Shown here: in pieces, positions 1 through 12,100 of the stretch
Position numbering within the stretch: position 1 is the stretch's first letter
How the letters are laid out: every line of letters starts with the position of its first letter
Assembly: GCA_903813345.2 (NCBI GenBank)
Contig: CAIIXF020000005.1
Span: 39,063,375 to 39,127,374 of the forward strand
Length of the DNA stretch: 64,000 bases
Direction: 5' to 3'
From: Owenia fusiformis
Taxonomy: Eukaryota; Annelida; Polychaeta; Sabellida; Oweniidae
Position numbers and translations under genes: made by a program
The notes under the pieces: generated by a model
What the model was told of the DNA's origin: nothing
What the model saw: only the letters and a program-made list of their open reading frames with translations
The model's database searches: none

Positions 1-520
1 GAAAAGTGAGACGCCGCCCGCCCTCCCGCCGCCCGCCGCCCGCCCGTCAAGCTGACGACAATATCGTACCTTTATTAGGTACTACGATAATAAAAAGCTT
101 GTTTTACGAAAGCATTGAAAAGCATGGATCATCAGTAGATGGAAATGAAACTTTGAAATCAAATATAGCACAAAATATTTACATTTAATGTGTTTATCAA
201 TTAAATATATTTTCAGTAAAATGGGAAATTTCCAAAGTTATGCCCTCCCACGTTTTATTTCTTGAAACTTAAATATAACTCATTGACACAGTTTTGATGT
301 ATAGAAAATATGGATGATATAATCTATGAGGGTTGTGTAATATTTTTAGGTTTAAGATATTGGGTTTATCCCAAGGGATGAATCCAATATCCAACATATA
401 AAAGCTGTGCCAGGGCCAGGAAAGAAAACATGAAATTAACAATCCAGCTGCTGGCAGAAATAATTTTCAAATATTGCTGGTATCTCCTAACTTGGACTAA
501 ATATAAACATTTTAATTTAC
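1..520 (-). other. SLU7 intron sequence at window edge
   Basis: Sequence downstream of the exon ending at 521, whose donor reads CAG|GTAAATT on the minus strand. I looked for the expected C-terminal SLU7 exon and did not find it here. Positions 1-50 are a CCCGCC-rich simple repeat, far more GC-rich than the rest of the window. The 60-codon plus-strand open frame over it looks like low-complexity chance. Confidence 0.6.
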
Positions 521-3500
521 CTGTTTAAGTTTCTCCTCATTTATTTCGTCCTCGTTGTCAGATTCGCTCTCTGAACTACTGCTGCTACTACTACTACTAC
601 TTTCTTCCTTCTTCTGTTTCTTCCTACGTCTTTTCTTCTCCTTCTTCTTACGTTTCCTCCTCTTATCATCCTGCTTGTCTTGATGTTTCTAGAAGGAAAC
701 AACAATTATAATGCAATGTGTGATCAATGTCCAAAAGGCAGTGTGTATTTATCAAAGCAATTTTCTAAACTCATAATCAAGTAATTGTTTAGGAAACCTT
801 TCATTTTTAATATCAAACCATTAATTTGTCTGTTCTGTTCAACTTTCAAGTTTTTTAAAGTTTGTATGCAGAATAACTTAAGTCACTTGAGAACTGTATA
901 AATAATACTCACTTCAAGTAGTGTTTTGTCAGGCTCGGCATCTGCTACTGCAACCATTGCTGTATTCTCTACACTCTCCTGTAAAATATGGTATATAAAA
1001 CCATAATTCAGATTTAATTGCCTGATCACAACGGGCAACATTTAATCTAGAGCAGGGTCAGTCATGATTCTGTACAAGATGACCAACATGTGGACAAATC
1101 TCATCATAACATTAAGCTAGTATGGGTCATACAAAAGAACAAAATAAGACCACATTTTAACAAACTGAAAACCAAAACTATGATTTACAAGACTTCTGGC
1201 TGAAATTACTAGTACAACTTGGGTTGACTGAAGTAGGAGGTGCAGATTACAAGATTCATCTTAACAAAAGAATTTAGCATGGGGGATACACTTACCATTT
1301 CAATTTGTCTGCCTTTTTCCCCTGTACAATATGACTCCTTGATAGATGAGTAGCAGCATTTATCCACTTATCATTTCAATTTGTCTGCCTTTTTCCCCTG
1401 TACAATATGACTCCTTGATACATGAGTAGCAGCATTTATCCACTTACCATTTCAATCTGTCTGCCTTTTTCCCCTGTACAATATGACTCCTTGATAGATG
1501 AGTAGCAGCATTTATCCACTTACCATTTCAATCTGTCTGACTTTTTCCCCTGTACAATATGACTCCTTGATAGATGAGTAGCAGCATTTATCCACTTACC
1601 ATTTCAATCTGTCTGCCTTTTTCCCCTGTACAATATGACTCCTTGATACATGAGTAGCAGCATTTATCCACTTACCATTTCAATCTGTCTGCCTTTTTCC
1701 CCTGTACAATATGACTCCTTGATAGATGAGTAGCAGCATTTATCCACTTACCATTTCAATCTGTCTGCCTTTTTCCCCTGTACAATATGACTCCTTGATA
1801 CATGAGTAGCAGCACTTATAGCCCCATCTGCCATCTCGCCAGAATGATCCCCAAACTGCTGTGTGATTGTTCAACAATATGTCTTCTTCGTAACGTGATC
1901 TCATGATGGCTTTCTCATGTCCCTTTACCAAAGCTCCCGTTCTGGAATATTCTACATAGTCTTCCTGAAAATATGAATAACACAAAATTTAAAACCCAAG
2001 ATATTTTATCTTGACCTTTTTGGAAGAAATAAAATTTCAAAATACATGAAAAAATGGCCTTAACGGAAGAAATGTTTTAAAATACATGTCCAAGATTTTT
2101 GTTATGTCCCTACCTATGGAAGAAATAAAAGTTAAAACAAAAAACACTAAAACTCACAGTTTGGGCCAAGAGTAGTTGTTTGGGAGGAGCATCCAGATGT
2201 TCTCGACCACCATATTTATCCAGTATACTTTCTTTTTGACTTTCTTTAAAGTCTTCCTTCTTTGTTTTAAACTCTTTATTGAGCATCTCCAGCCTTGTTG
2301 GGTCAGCTTGAACATGAACATCAGCTCCCTTCTCGTAAGCTTCCCATGCAAACACTGCAACAAAGGCACAGTTATACAGGGTGTCCAAAAAGTAAGTAAG
2401 ATATAAACAGACCAACTGAACTTATCGTTTAAAACTTTAACAAAGTAGTATGAGTATTTTATCCAAAAAATGAATTTAAACTAAATCTTTTGAAGTAAAT
2501 TCTCTTGGCTAATTGAGAAAAAAAAATCTTGATTAGAAACACAAATCATTTCTATAACTTGCATTTAGTTCATGCTTAAATTCTTTTAGGAAATGAACTT
2601 TATTTATGGTAATTTCTCAATCTATTGGATGGATGACAGGATCGCAAAGTTTTTAATCCAAATATCTAATTGACTCTCAGTGTCTCTGAGTCAAAACTTA
2701 CGTCTCACGATTAACAAGTAACCTGAGAGTCAATTTAACTGAAAGTAAACTCACCTTGACGTTTAGCCAGGTTGTGAGCATCACCAGATACTCTAATGAA
2801 GTTGTCCCCTGCATAGGGTACCCTGATAAATAGAATTAAATATTTGTTTTATAGTATTCCTGTCAAGCTCACAAATCAAATTCTCAGGAGCTAATTTTTT
2901 TAATAGCACTAGAAATGTTTAATTTGAATAGCTGGACAACATGGATTTTTGCAACAGTCTCAATGTTTCAAATGAATCTAACGAAAATCATATACAAACG
3001 TCAACTGTTGTTTGATTATATGTTTGATTATTATTATTAACTACAGTATCACTGTGCGGTTGTATTTAGCATACTTGTTCAATTGACTCCCTTGAAAATT
3101 GAAAATAAAGAGATATTCAAGATTAATCATAGTGTCTTTTCAGAATTTGACCAAACCAATATTCAAATCAACAATGTATTCAGTTACTCAACCAAAACAA
3201 TGTATTCACTTACTCAACCAAAACAATGTATTCACTTACTCAACCAAAACAATGTACTCAACCAAAACAATGTATTCACTTACTCAACCAAAACAATGTA
3301 TTCACTAACTCAACCAAAACAATGTATTCACTTTCTCAAGCAAAACAATGTATTCACTTACTCAACCAAAACAATGTATTCACTTACTCAACCAAAACAA
3401 TGTATTCACTTACTCAACCAAAACAATGTATTCACTTACTCAACCAAAACAATGTATTCACTTACTCAACCAAAACAATGTATTCACTTTCTCAAGCAAA

Positions 3501-6500
3501 ACAATGTATTCACTTACTCATCTGCCTGTTTTCCTGCAAATGGGTTCTCCCTCATAGATCTTGTCTTAGGATCATAATATGCTGAATTTGGGTCGAGATT
3601 ATATAAATATTTTGCAGTGTCTTCTCTTATTCTCAAGTTCCTTACAGTTATACGTTCTTTTGTTTCAAATTTTGACCCGGGCATGTCTAAATCATCAATA
3701 TATTTATGTTCATCATCAGGGCCATCCTCATTGTCTTTCAATTTGTCAACCTTGCCTGATTGTAGAGCATCTTCGAGTGTCTGTTCTTTAAGGGCACGTT
3801 TGGCTTGTTCAAGCTGTTTAAACTCCTCCTGCACACCACGCTGATGTATGTCCATGTCCATGCCATTCCAATGGTCCCGCTTACCATCATAGTCAAATTT
3901 GAGATCTGCCTGAATGTGCTCATCTGGAGCTATACCTGATCCTGTGAACTTGGCACCAACCTTTCGTGGTCTCTGAAAGAAAATCATTTTTTGTAAACAT
4001 GTGTTGTAAATAAGTGAAGTCCCATTGTACTTATATACACTAGATGACAATGTTTATGTGTGAGAAAAATATGAAACAACAATTTCTAAAAGTGAAAGAA
4101 CTATAAGGAATTTCAAAAAAAGAAAAGGAAAGAACAAGCTCAGGCAATGAAGAATAGAAAAATGAAAATTGTTTGTTCTTTTTTCTAAACAATATTTATA
4201 GACTAACCACCAGCCTTGCAAAGGGTATAAGACACTTAAATCCTTTCATAATTTTCTTTATTTTGTATGAATTACTATACCAACTGAAAACAATACCAAC
4301 AGAAGTAAATTTTATAGCTACTTACTTCAAGGCAATCTTTCTTCTTATGAGTCATGGCTCCACAGTTTTCACATGCTCCTTTTCTAAACTTTGTAGCAAC
4401 TGGGCCCTGTTAATCATAAAATAACAGTTGTAAGTTAAAAATATAAAGAGATCGAAGATAGCTAAATCAGGCTTAGGTTTGTTGGTATGATGTTTCCCCA
4501 ACGGTTTTATTATCAGCTCTGAAATCCCTACAATTGCAGTTGTAAGACAATTTCAGATGGAGTACATGTATTCTCAAGATGGGGTCTACATCACAGGCTG
4601 GTATCGAAAAATTTGTCCGCTGTGACGGAGCGTGCTATTTTGCATAGAAACACTAGGAAATCCACACAAATTATTTTTTACTCATATGTTTTGCTATATC
4701 AAAGAAAATTACTGACTCCATGCAATGAATATATCATTTGCGGGTAACTTTAACTTCTGTTTGAAGTCCAACAACGCTAAGAGTAAAAGCTATTGAAAAC
4801 GGCGTCGGAGTATCATACTCCAAAATGTACCATTTCTTTTATTTCTTTTTAATGGTACAATATAGCGACACGACAATATTTACATATGTTTTCAGCATAA
4901 CTCTGAAGGTATTAATGAGATCTTTATGAATTGGGTATTTTTAATTTTTTTGATAAAAAATAATAATTAAATTTTTTGTCCGCTGTGACGGAGCAGTTTC
5001 AAATCTGAAATACGTTAAGAATTTAGATTTATAATATATCTCTTTCCAACTACTTTAGAGGAGCGAGCGTGTCAAATCTCTTTCGTAATGTATTCTGAAA
5101 AATGAAACGTAATAAAAGTACACATAATTCAAATTCTGAGATGTATATACGACCACTCTTTAAGCTTCTTTTCTCAGTTTGTACTGCAATCCAACTTATG
5201 CATGGTAACTCATGAAAATGATAGTCAACTTCATTTCAGTATAGGGTATTTGCCTTTCGTAGTGCCTTCTGTGGATCCATCGGCCTGACATGGTCATTTT
5301 TACGGTAACTTGATTATTTGAAGTAAGATGATTTGCTGAAGATGAGGCTAAATACATATAATGATATGGACTGTGGATTGTTCTACCCTCTTTAGTCGTT
5401 CCAAAAGGTAAGTTGCGTGTATCTTGAAATACGAAAATGCAAAATTTGATTTAAGATCGTTCTTTATTTGAATAAGAGTTATGGCTATCTGATGCAACTA
5501 CAGTAAAACATGTGTACAGTGAACACATATGGAGCCCAAAAAATGTGTTCCTAGTTGGTAGATGTGCACTCCATAGAGGCAATTTCATACAGAAGTCAGA
5601 GGAATATTTGATAAGAAGAGGTGTTCACTAGAGAAAGATATTCATTGATACAGGTTTTACAGTGAAGTACGTTTACCAAGACTTTTTTTTATAATTTTAG
5701 TCTATGCAAAACGATGAATTTCCTGAATTTCAAATAATTACAATTGAATCTGTATTGGGATCATCTTATATACAGTACTAGTATGTGGTAAAACGTTATA
5801 CATCTGTCGGAATGCACGATGTCTGTGCGCTATTTCGAATAAATTCGTAGTAGCCCTATTTACACTTAGTTACACGTGACATTTCAAGACGTCTTGGCGA
5901 AAACGTATTAGAAATATTATGTTGAGTTTACACTATGTTGATTCATGTTGATTTCAGTACAAACCTCTGAAAATGCTAAGAGTGGTCGTTTTTATATCTC
6001 AGATTTACATTACCCCAAATCTCCAAGAGGCTACTTGTCATAATTTCGGAAAGTGGTTTGTGAGGTTCTCTCTTCTAAGGGTACTTTTAAAAGATACAAT
6101 TTGAATCTTAAATTCTTACCGTATTTCACAATTAAAACTGCTCCGTCACAGCTGACAATAAATGTAAACATTATTTTTTATAGAAAATATAAAAAATACC
6201 CAATACATCAAGATATCATTAATACCTTCAGAGTTATGCTGAAAACATATGTAAATATTATCGTGTCACTATATTGTACCATCAAAAAGAAATAAAAGAA
6301 ATGGTACATTTTGGAGTATGATACCCCGGCGCCGTTTTCAATAGCTTTTACTCTTAGCGTTGTTGGACTTCAAACAAAAGTTAAAGTTACCCGCAAATGA
6401 TATACCCATTGCATGGAGTAAGAGATTTTTTTTGGTATAGCGAAACATGAGTAAAAAATAAAGTGTGTGGGTTTCTTAGTGTTTCTATGCAAAATAGCAC

Positions 6501-7376
6501 GCTCCGTCACAGCGGACAAATTTTTCGATACCAGCCTGTGTACATGCAGGTTTGGTTACGATTATTTTTTGAGACTTTTAAGCATTGAAATTAGTTTAAT
6601 GTAAATGTATGTCAATTATATTCAACCTTTTTAATTTTAGAAAAACTTTACATGATAAAAAATCACGACCTGGTAATTCATTGCAAATGGATACAAATGT
6701 GTAACAATTTGTTACAGATGCTTATTCCCAAACATTGGTCACAACAAAAATCAGCGGAATAAAGGCACTTCTCGATGGTGATATACCATGGGGTGCCAAG
6801 CACAACCATAAATTTGAATTTTACACCTACCAGGGGTTTCAAAATCAAGGATTGTGAGTCTCATACTGCACTGACAGAAAGACATTTTTGTTTTCCTTTG
6901 AATGGAACAAGTTTGAAGAAAAATGGTACAGACTCACAATCCTTGATTTTCAAACATCTGGTAGGTCTAAAATTCAAATTAAAAGTTGTTTTTGTGTATA
7001 GTTGGGCCCTCGTGCATACTTAAAATGCATTTTTGAATATATCATTGGTTACCTCTTTGATGCCTTTTTTGAACCATTCACCCATCTTTGCATACTCTGA
7101 CGCTTTCTTGTGCTCAGACGTAGAAGACCTCTGATGTCTCAATGTAGCTTGTTCTGCCCCAATGTACCAGGGTGCTTGCATAATATACTGTGGGATATGA
7201 GGATTGATGTCTTTTCCCATTTCATCTTTCATGGCAGGTTCGCTACCTGCTTTCCTGGCTTCTTCTAACTCTTTGGCCTTTTTATAGTCCTCCCTCGACT
7301 GTTTGACTGGCTCATCTATATTACTCTTTGCCTCCTTCACCACCTGTGAAGGTGGTCTATTGAGAACAAACGACAT
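521..7376 (-). CDS. SLU7: Pre-mRNA-splicing factor SLU7 (C-terminus off window)
   Basis: Spliceosomal factor of the second catalytic step, which in known species helps choose the 3' splice site; nuclear. I read eight coding exons on the minus strand: 7376-7053, 4406-4326, 3972-3518, 2822-2755, 2354-2158, 1964-1752, 978-913 and 688-521. They sum to 1572 nt (524 codons) with matching phases. Exon 1 starts at ATG 7376 and holds the conserved N-terminus with [10 protein letters not shown]. Exon 2 encodes the CCHC zinc knuckle ([14 protein letters not shown]). Exon 3 carries [11 protein letters not shown] and the [12 protein letters not shown] / [14 protein letters not shown] block. Exons 5-6 carry [12 protein letters not shown] and [10 protein letters not shown]...GRWGYKCC. 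Exon 8 is a lysine/arginine-rich nuclear-localisation stretch followed by ten serines and an acidic run. About 60 C-terminal residues of the usual ~586 are missing, so at least one exon lies left of position 1. Oddity: the introns after the 3518-3972 and 1752-1964 exons begin with tandem arrays of the 5' splice site. Confidence 0.95.
1291..1822 (-). repeat. 76-bp tandem array duplicating an exon end plus splice donor
   Basis: Seven copies with an exact 76-bp period; the CTTA anchor falls at 1291, 1367, 1443, 1519, 1595, 1671 and 1747. The copy at 1747 is the real 3' end and donor of the SLU7 exon 1752-1964; the other six lie downstream in the intron. On the minus strand each unit holds roughly the last 60 nt of the exon ([20 protein letters not shown]) plus GTAAGTGGATAA. 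Five intronic copies keep an intact GTAAG donor. The copy at 1367 has the GT changed to AT. Confidence 0.95.
3175..3517 (-). repeat. 26-bp tandem array carrying splice donors
   Basis: About thirteen copies of a 26-bp unit, one of them truncated, lie immediately downstream of the donor of SLU7 exon 3518-3972. On the minus strand the unit contains GGTTGA|GTAAGTGAATAC, and the authentic junction reads CAGATGA|GTAAGTGAATAC. Eight intronic copies keep GTAAGTG exactly. Others carry GAAAGTG, GTTAGTG or GTAACTG. The 26-bp period lets several frames stay open, so the plus-strand ORFs here are artefacts of repetition. Confidence 0.95.
4592..6540. mobile_element. Near-palindromic DNA element with ~0.6 kb inverted arms
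   Basis: Sits in SLU7 intron 1. Left end 4592 reads CACAGGCTGGTATCG and the right end is its reverse complement ending at 6540. Similarity between arms runs inward roughly to 5200 and 5940, leaving a spacer of about 0.75 kb. A 5-bp duplication TACAT flanks it (4587-4591 and 6541-6545). The motif GCTGTGACGGAGC appears twice in each arm (near 4620, 4984 and mirrored near 6150, 6510). I see no transposase, so it is non-autonomous. CAC-initiated ends and a 5-bp target duplication are features of Transib/RAG-type elements, but class assignment from that alone is weak. Confidence 0.8.
6800..6990. repeat. Short foldback repeat in SLU7 intron 1
   Basis: Arms of about 70 bp: the left reads AATTTGAATTTTACACCTACC and on to AATCAAGGATTGTGAGTCT, and the right arm is the reverse complement. 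The right arm ends about 60 bp from the exon 1 donor at 7052. Probably a MITE remnant; no clear target duplication seen. Confidence 0.7.
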
Positions 7377-9198
7377 CTTGCTGTCTACGTGCTGTTACAA
7401 ACTGACCTCGGCACTTCAAAGTAAACACACCACTTCCAAGTAGACACTGTGTAAGTAACTTACTGAAACACAATAAATTGTTCATATTACTTAAAATCTC
7501 TTCACAAGAAGATAAACCTCATATGAACATGCAAACGTGCTATTTTCTATTGCTTTATTAAAAGAAAAGCACTTTGTTGTTCATTATCTCGAATTAAATG
7601 AGGTTGGTGACTTGGTGTTCATTTGTTGCCATTTGTTTGACACCAACACCATCCAAAAAGTCACCACTTCTGAGAGGTAATATATTTTCGTACCAGATCC
7701 TAAAATTTGGGTCCATTGCCATACCTAATGTCAAAAAGGTACCTCACGTGAACTGAGGATCCCTCTCAAGGTTTATATACAGTGAACCCCTGGGGGTATC
7801 CCAGGGACTATATTCTGAGACTGATTAACTAAAAGTTTACAAATTAATCGCTTGAACTATTGATGTAACAATGATTTTTTTTAATTTAATTAGTTTGTAA
7901 CTTATTCATTATACGGTCTCTTGATTAATTTGAATAATGACCATTCAAACAGTTGGATATATCGCACACATAAATATCTGGTGAAGTTAACTCTCAGTAA
8001 TACAAATGTATATGTAAACAGTGACTTAGTCAAATTTCAATCGTATCATGTAAATGCTCCATTTTTGTCATTATTCACGCATTTCTAGCTTTTATCTTAA
8101 ACTGAAATGCAATGTACAAGTACAATGTAACGTTGATGCCATTTCATCAATTTGGGGTAACTTCGATGGATGGAGTAACTTTGACACCTTGTTGTTTATT
8201 TGCTTTCATTTCCGATCTAAGGAGAAGCCATGAATCTCTATTCCCATGGATCGAGATCAAACATGGCGGAAGACAAAAATTATAATTTCTAACAGGAAAG
8301 TGTCAAAGTTACCACATTTGACGTTATGTATTGAATATGCCTTTGAAGTGTCTTCAATATAGCGACAGACCTCAGGCATATATTCAATGATTGGGACATA
8401 ATGACTAAATATCGAAAATGAAAGACTGATGTATCTAATCAGATGTGATTTCTTGAGAGTGTACAGTAGACTACTGCACTGTTGCATCAAGCAATTATTC
8501 CTGGTACATTCTACAGACATACAGTTGGGGACAAAAATAAATGACAGGTCGATTTTCGATCACCATTTCCTAATTATGGTGGTCTGAAAGCCCATAATTT
8601 CCAATATTGTCTAGATACATATCCCTTAAAATTTGTATATTTTACATTTTGTATAATCTCATCCACTGATTTATGGCCTCTTGTAAATTCTCTTATTTTT
8701 AACATGGGAAATCCTCACTTCAGCAAATCCACCTGTCATTTATTTATGTCCCCAACTGTAGATCAGTAAATGGAGGTTAATTTTACATGAATCTCAATCC
8801 TGAGGTTCTCCCCTACTAGCTTTGACTGAAAATGTTCAAAATCATTGAATTGAACATATGAAAATGAAATGAACTCATGGTGAATTAGGCCTATTGAGAT
8901 TTATCATTTTCTTCATTTAAATCATTGAAAAAAAATTGATGATTTTTAGGGGACAAAAAAATGATTATAAGCCGAACAAATACTTAAAAATAAACATTAA
9001 ATATAAACTATACCTCAACTTGGTTAATGTGTTTTAATTATGCTTCATCCGAAAGCCTTTATGATGCGTGAATCTACCAAAACAAATATAAAAGTATGTC
9101 GAATGTTTTTCGTTTCCAAAAAACTACCCAGAAGTCTTCCTATTTCCGGTGGGCGATAATAGAGAAAATCAAAACATGGATGTTTATTTTGGGCATTA
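7377..9198. promoter_or_regulatory. Divergent intergenic region between SLU7 and NOA1
   Basis: The 1.8 kb between the two start codons must contain, or be close to, both promoters because the genes diverge. I see no CpG-rich core or clear TATA box. The middle is occupied by a MITE (8522-8758). No other gene is supported here; the 87-codon minus ORF near 8257-8520 looks like chance. Confidence 0.45.
8522..8758. mobile_element. Tc1/mariner-type MITE
   Basis: 237-bp element with terminal inverted repeats beginning CAGTTGGGGACA and continuing about 28 bp (AAATAAATGACAGGT). It is flanked by the dinucleotide TA on both sides (8520-8521 and 8759-8760). There is no coding capacity. Confidence 0.85.
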
Positions 9199-12100
9199 TT
9201 GGTCTTTTTAAGTAACATCATGCCTCTATTTAAGTTTATGACTTCCAAATGTATGCAGCAGATATGTCTCAACAGATATACGTTGCAAAGATTTGTGTCA
9301 GGACGAAGCGCGAAACGATATTCAAGGTTCAAACGAAAAAGTGAAAGTTTTGACAAAATAAAAAAAAATTACAGACATGACAGAGGTACAAAAACAGGTT
9401 TGACTGTATTTAGTAAAGAAGCAGAACACATTACAAATATTGACTTGGAGAACGTTCAAAAGGAGCTGTACTCCATAAATAGATTCATGTCTGAACTCCA
9501 AGATAATGTAGAAAATTCACAAGAAAGGGATATACTCCAAAACGCAGGTGATGTCTTCCAGTCACAAACACATTTTGCGAAAACCCAAGATATCATCCCA
9601 AAAGATGACACCGTTGATAAAGCAGAAGCAATTTATAAATCTTTATTTGAGAAAGAAAACCCAGCTATTCCAATTTCAGAGATTCCGTGCCAAGGGTGTG
9701 GTGCATTATTGCATTGCAAAGATCCCCATTTACCAGGTTTTATCTCGAGTGAAGTTTTCGAACAAAAGAGTAAAGGAAGGAAGTTGACTTTTACCCAATG
9801 TGCAAGGTGCCAGCTTATCAAAGAGTACAATATTCTCCATGACGTAGGGGTACCAGCAGAGCAATATGCAAAGATAATCAATGAATTAAGGGATAAGCAT
9901 GGTTTGATTGTGCTTGTAATTGACCTAACTGATATCAAAAATAGTATTTTCAAAGGACTTGAAATGGTAGCCACAAAACGACGTCCTTTGTATATTATAG
10001 GCACCAAGCTTGACTTACTTATTAATGATGACTTACATAAACAGTTTGGAGCTTATTATCTAAACAGAATCAATGATGCAATCGTATCAACCATCAAAGA
10101 CTACAAGTTCTCCCAGAAGTTCAATATTAAATACATTGGCCTTGTTAGTGGAAAAACAGGTTTTGGTATAGAGGAGCTTATCAACCAGATACTCAACAAA
10201 TGGCAGAGAAAAGGTAACCCACCCCTTCCCCACAAGGGATGTCTCAAACAAACCTTTGAATCATGCATGACAAGTTACATGTTTAGTCCATACAATACTG
10301 TTCACTCAAGGCTTCTTCTCAAGTGGATGCAGAGTGCAAAATTTTAGTTTTCGCAATTCTGACGAAAAAATGGTCATATGCATTCTCTACCAATTATTCA
10401 CTAAGTATTCTCATTTTCAAGTGAATGCAAATGGGTTTTCAGTTTGATGCAAGCCTATCTTTAAATTCCAACTGAATAGGCCCATAGCATTAATTTGCTG
10501 TAATGCTGATTTGATCACTGAAGCATGTACAGCGAAACTTGTATTTCTGAACACCTCTCTAATCCAAACACCTCTCTAATCCAAACACCTCTCTAATCTG
10601 AACACCTCTGAATGTGAACATTTTTCTCGGTCCTAAATATCTTATCTCCTATTGACTTACATGTTTTTATAAAACCTTGAAATGTGAACCCTCCTAATCT
10701 GAACACTTTTGGTCAGTCCCAGAGGTGATTGGATTAGAAAGGTTATACTGTACATTGATCCCCACAGGAATTTTTGACAAGTGGGTGCAAAATTCTCATT
10801 TTCACAATTTAGACCAAAATTGGTCAGAATATGCATATTTTCATGATTTTTCTCATTTTCAAGTGGGTGCAAATGGATTCTCAGGTGGGTGCAAGCCTAT
10901 TATCAAAATCTCAGATTGGGCTGTGCCCACTTGCTTTAATGCTAGCTTGATCACTGCTGTATGTTATGGTTATTTCAGGTGATATTTACCTGGCTGGGAG
11001 CACAAACTCTGGTAAATCTACTCTGTTCAATGCCTTATTGAGGTCGGATCTCTGTGCAGTTCTTGCAAAACAATTTACCAATGAGGCCACAACATCTATG
11101 TTTCCAGGTATGACATTTTAAAGTTTCAAATCCACCTTGAAATGTTGACATAATGTGGCCTTTATATTGAAAAGGTATATCAACAAATCTGATTAAAATC
11201 TGAAAAAAATTAATGAAAATAGATTCTGTAACACCTATAATGCAGTATTCTTTAGTCTTGCTTCAAGACCCTAGATTCCCCCATATCTACTTCAAAAACA
11301 ACAACCTAATGTTGAAGTAGGTAAAGGGAGATGGTCCAAGGTCTTGAAGCAAGACTAATTTTCTAATATCATATTTCCAGTGGAATAATCAACAAATCCC
11401 TGAACTCGTTCATGACAGTGCACTTAATGTAAATCTGAATCTTCTGAACTTGTCCACATTGTTCTCTTAGGTACAACGTTGAACATGGTCAAGTTTCCAT
11501 TAGTTAATCTCACACCTAAAATGCTGGCGGAGCGTACAAAGCGTCTCATACAAGATAGAAAATATCGTGAAAAGGGTAAGCTTGTGTATAAACATGTGAA
11601 ATGGCATAGTCATGATCTATTTCAATTTAAGCAAATCTGAATTTAATTCTCTAAACATAATTTTATGTAAAAGTTTAACTTATTCCTGATCCCATTCCTT
11701 ACATGTTGCTGTTGGCATTTTAATATCAAGGAAAAGTTACGATTCAGTTATGTGATTTGCAACTGTCTGGATAAAAACCAAAAATGTAAAACTGTATACT
11801 ATATTCTTGTATACAGCAAATTCTGAACTTGTTTTATGTATATCTACCAGGTCATATAGGGGAGACATTTGTGCCGAAGGACAGGGTTGAAATGGAGAGT
11901 GATCTTGTTAGTTATGAATTCAATGAAGATGTTGGAAGCTATAAGGAGGGTGCATATGACAAAGAAAGTGTAAGAGAGACTGATCAAGGCCCCTACCCTA
12001 AGGCTATGGACACCTATGGGTACTGGCTGTATGACACACCAGGCATCATTAACCCTCAACAGGTAACCGTGCTCTTATTCCTCATTCTAATATGATATGT

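Noticed and set aside
3083-3577. Plus-strand ORFs of 69-164 codons with [12 protein letters not shown]-type repeats
   Set aside because: Produced by the 26-bp array in a SLU7 intron; antisense to a well-supported gene and open in several frames.
9633-10007. 124-codon minus ORF
   Set aside because: Antisense shadow of NOA1 exon 1.
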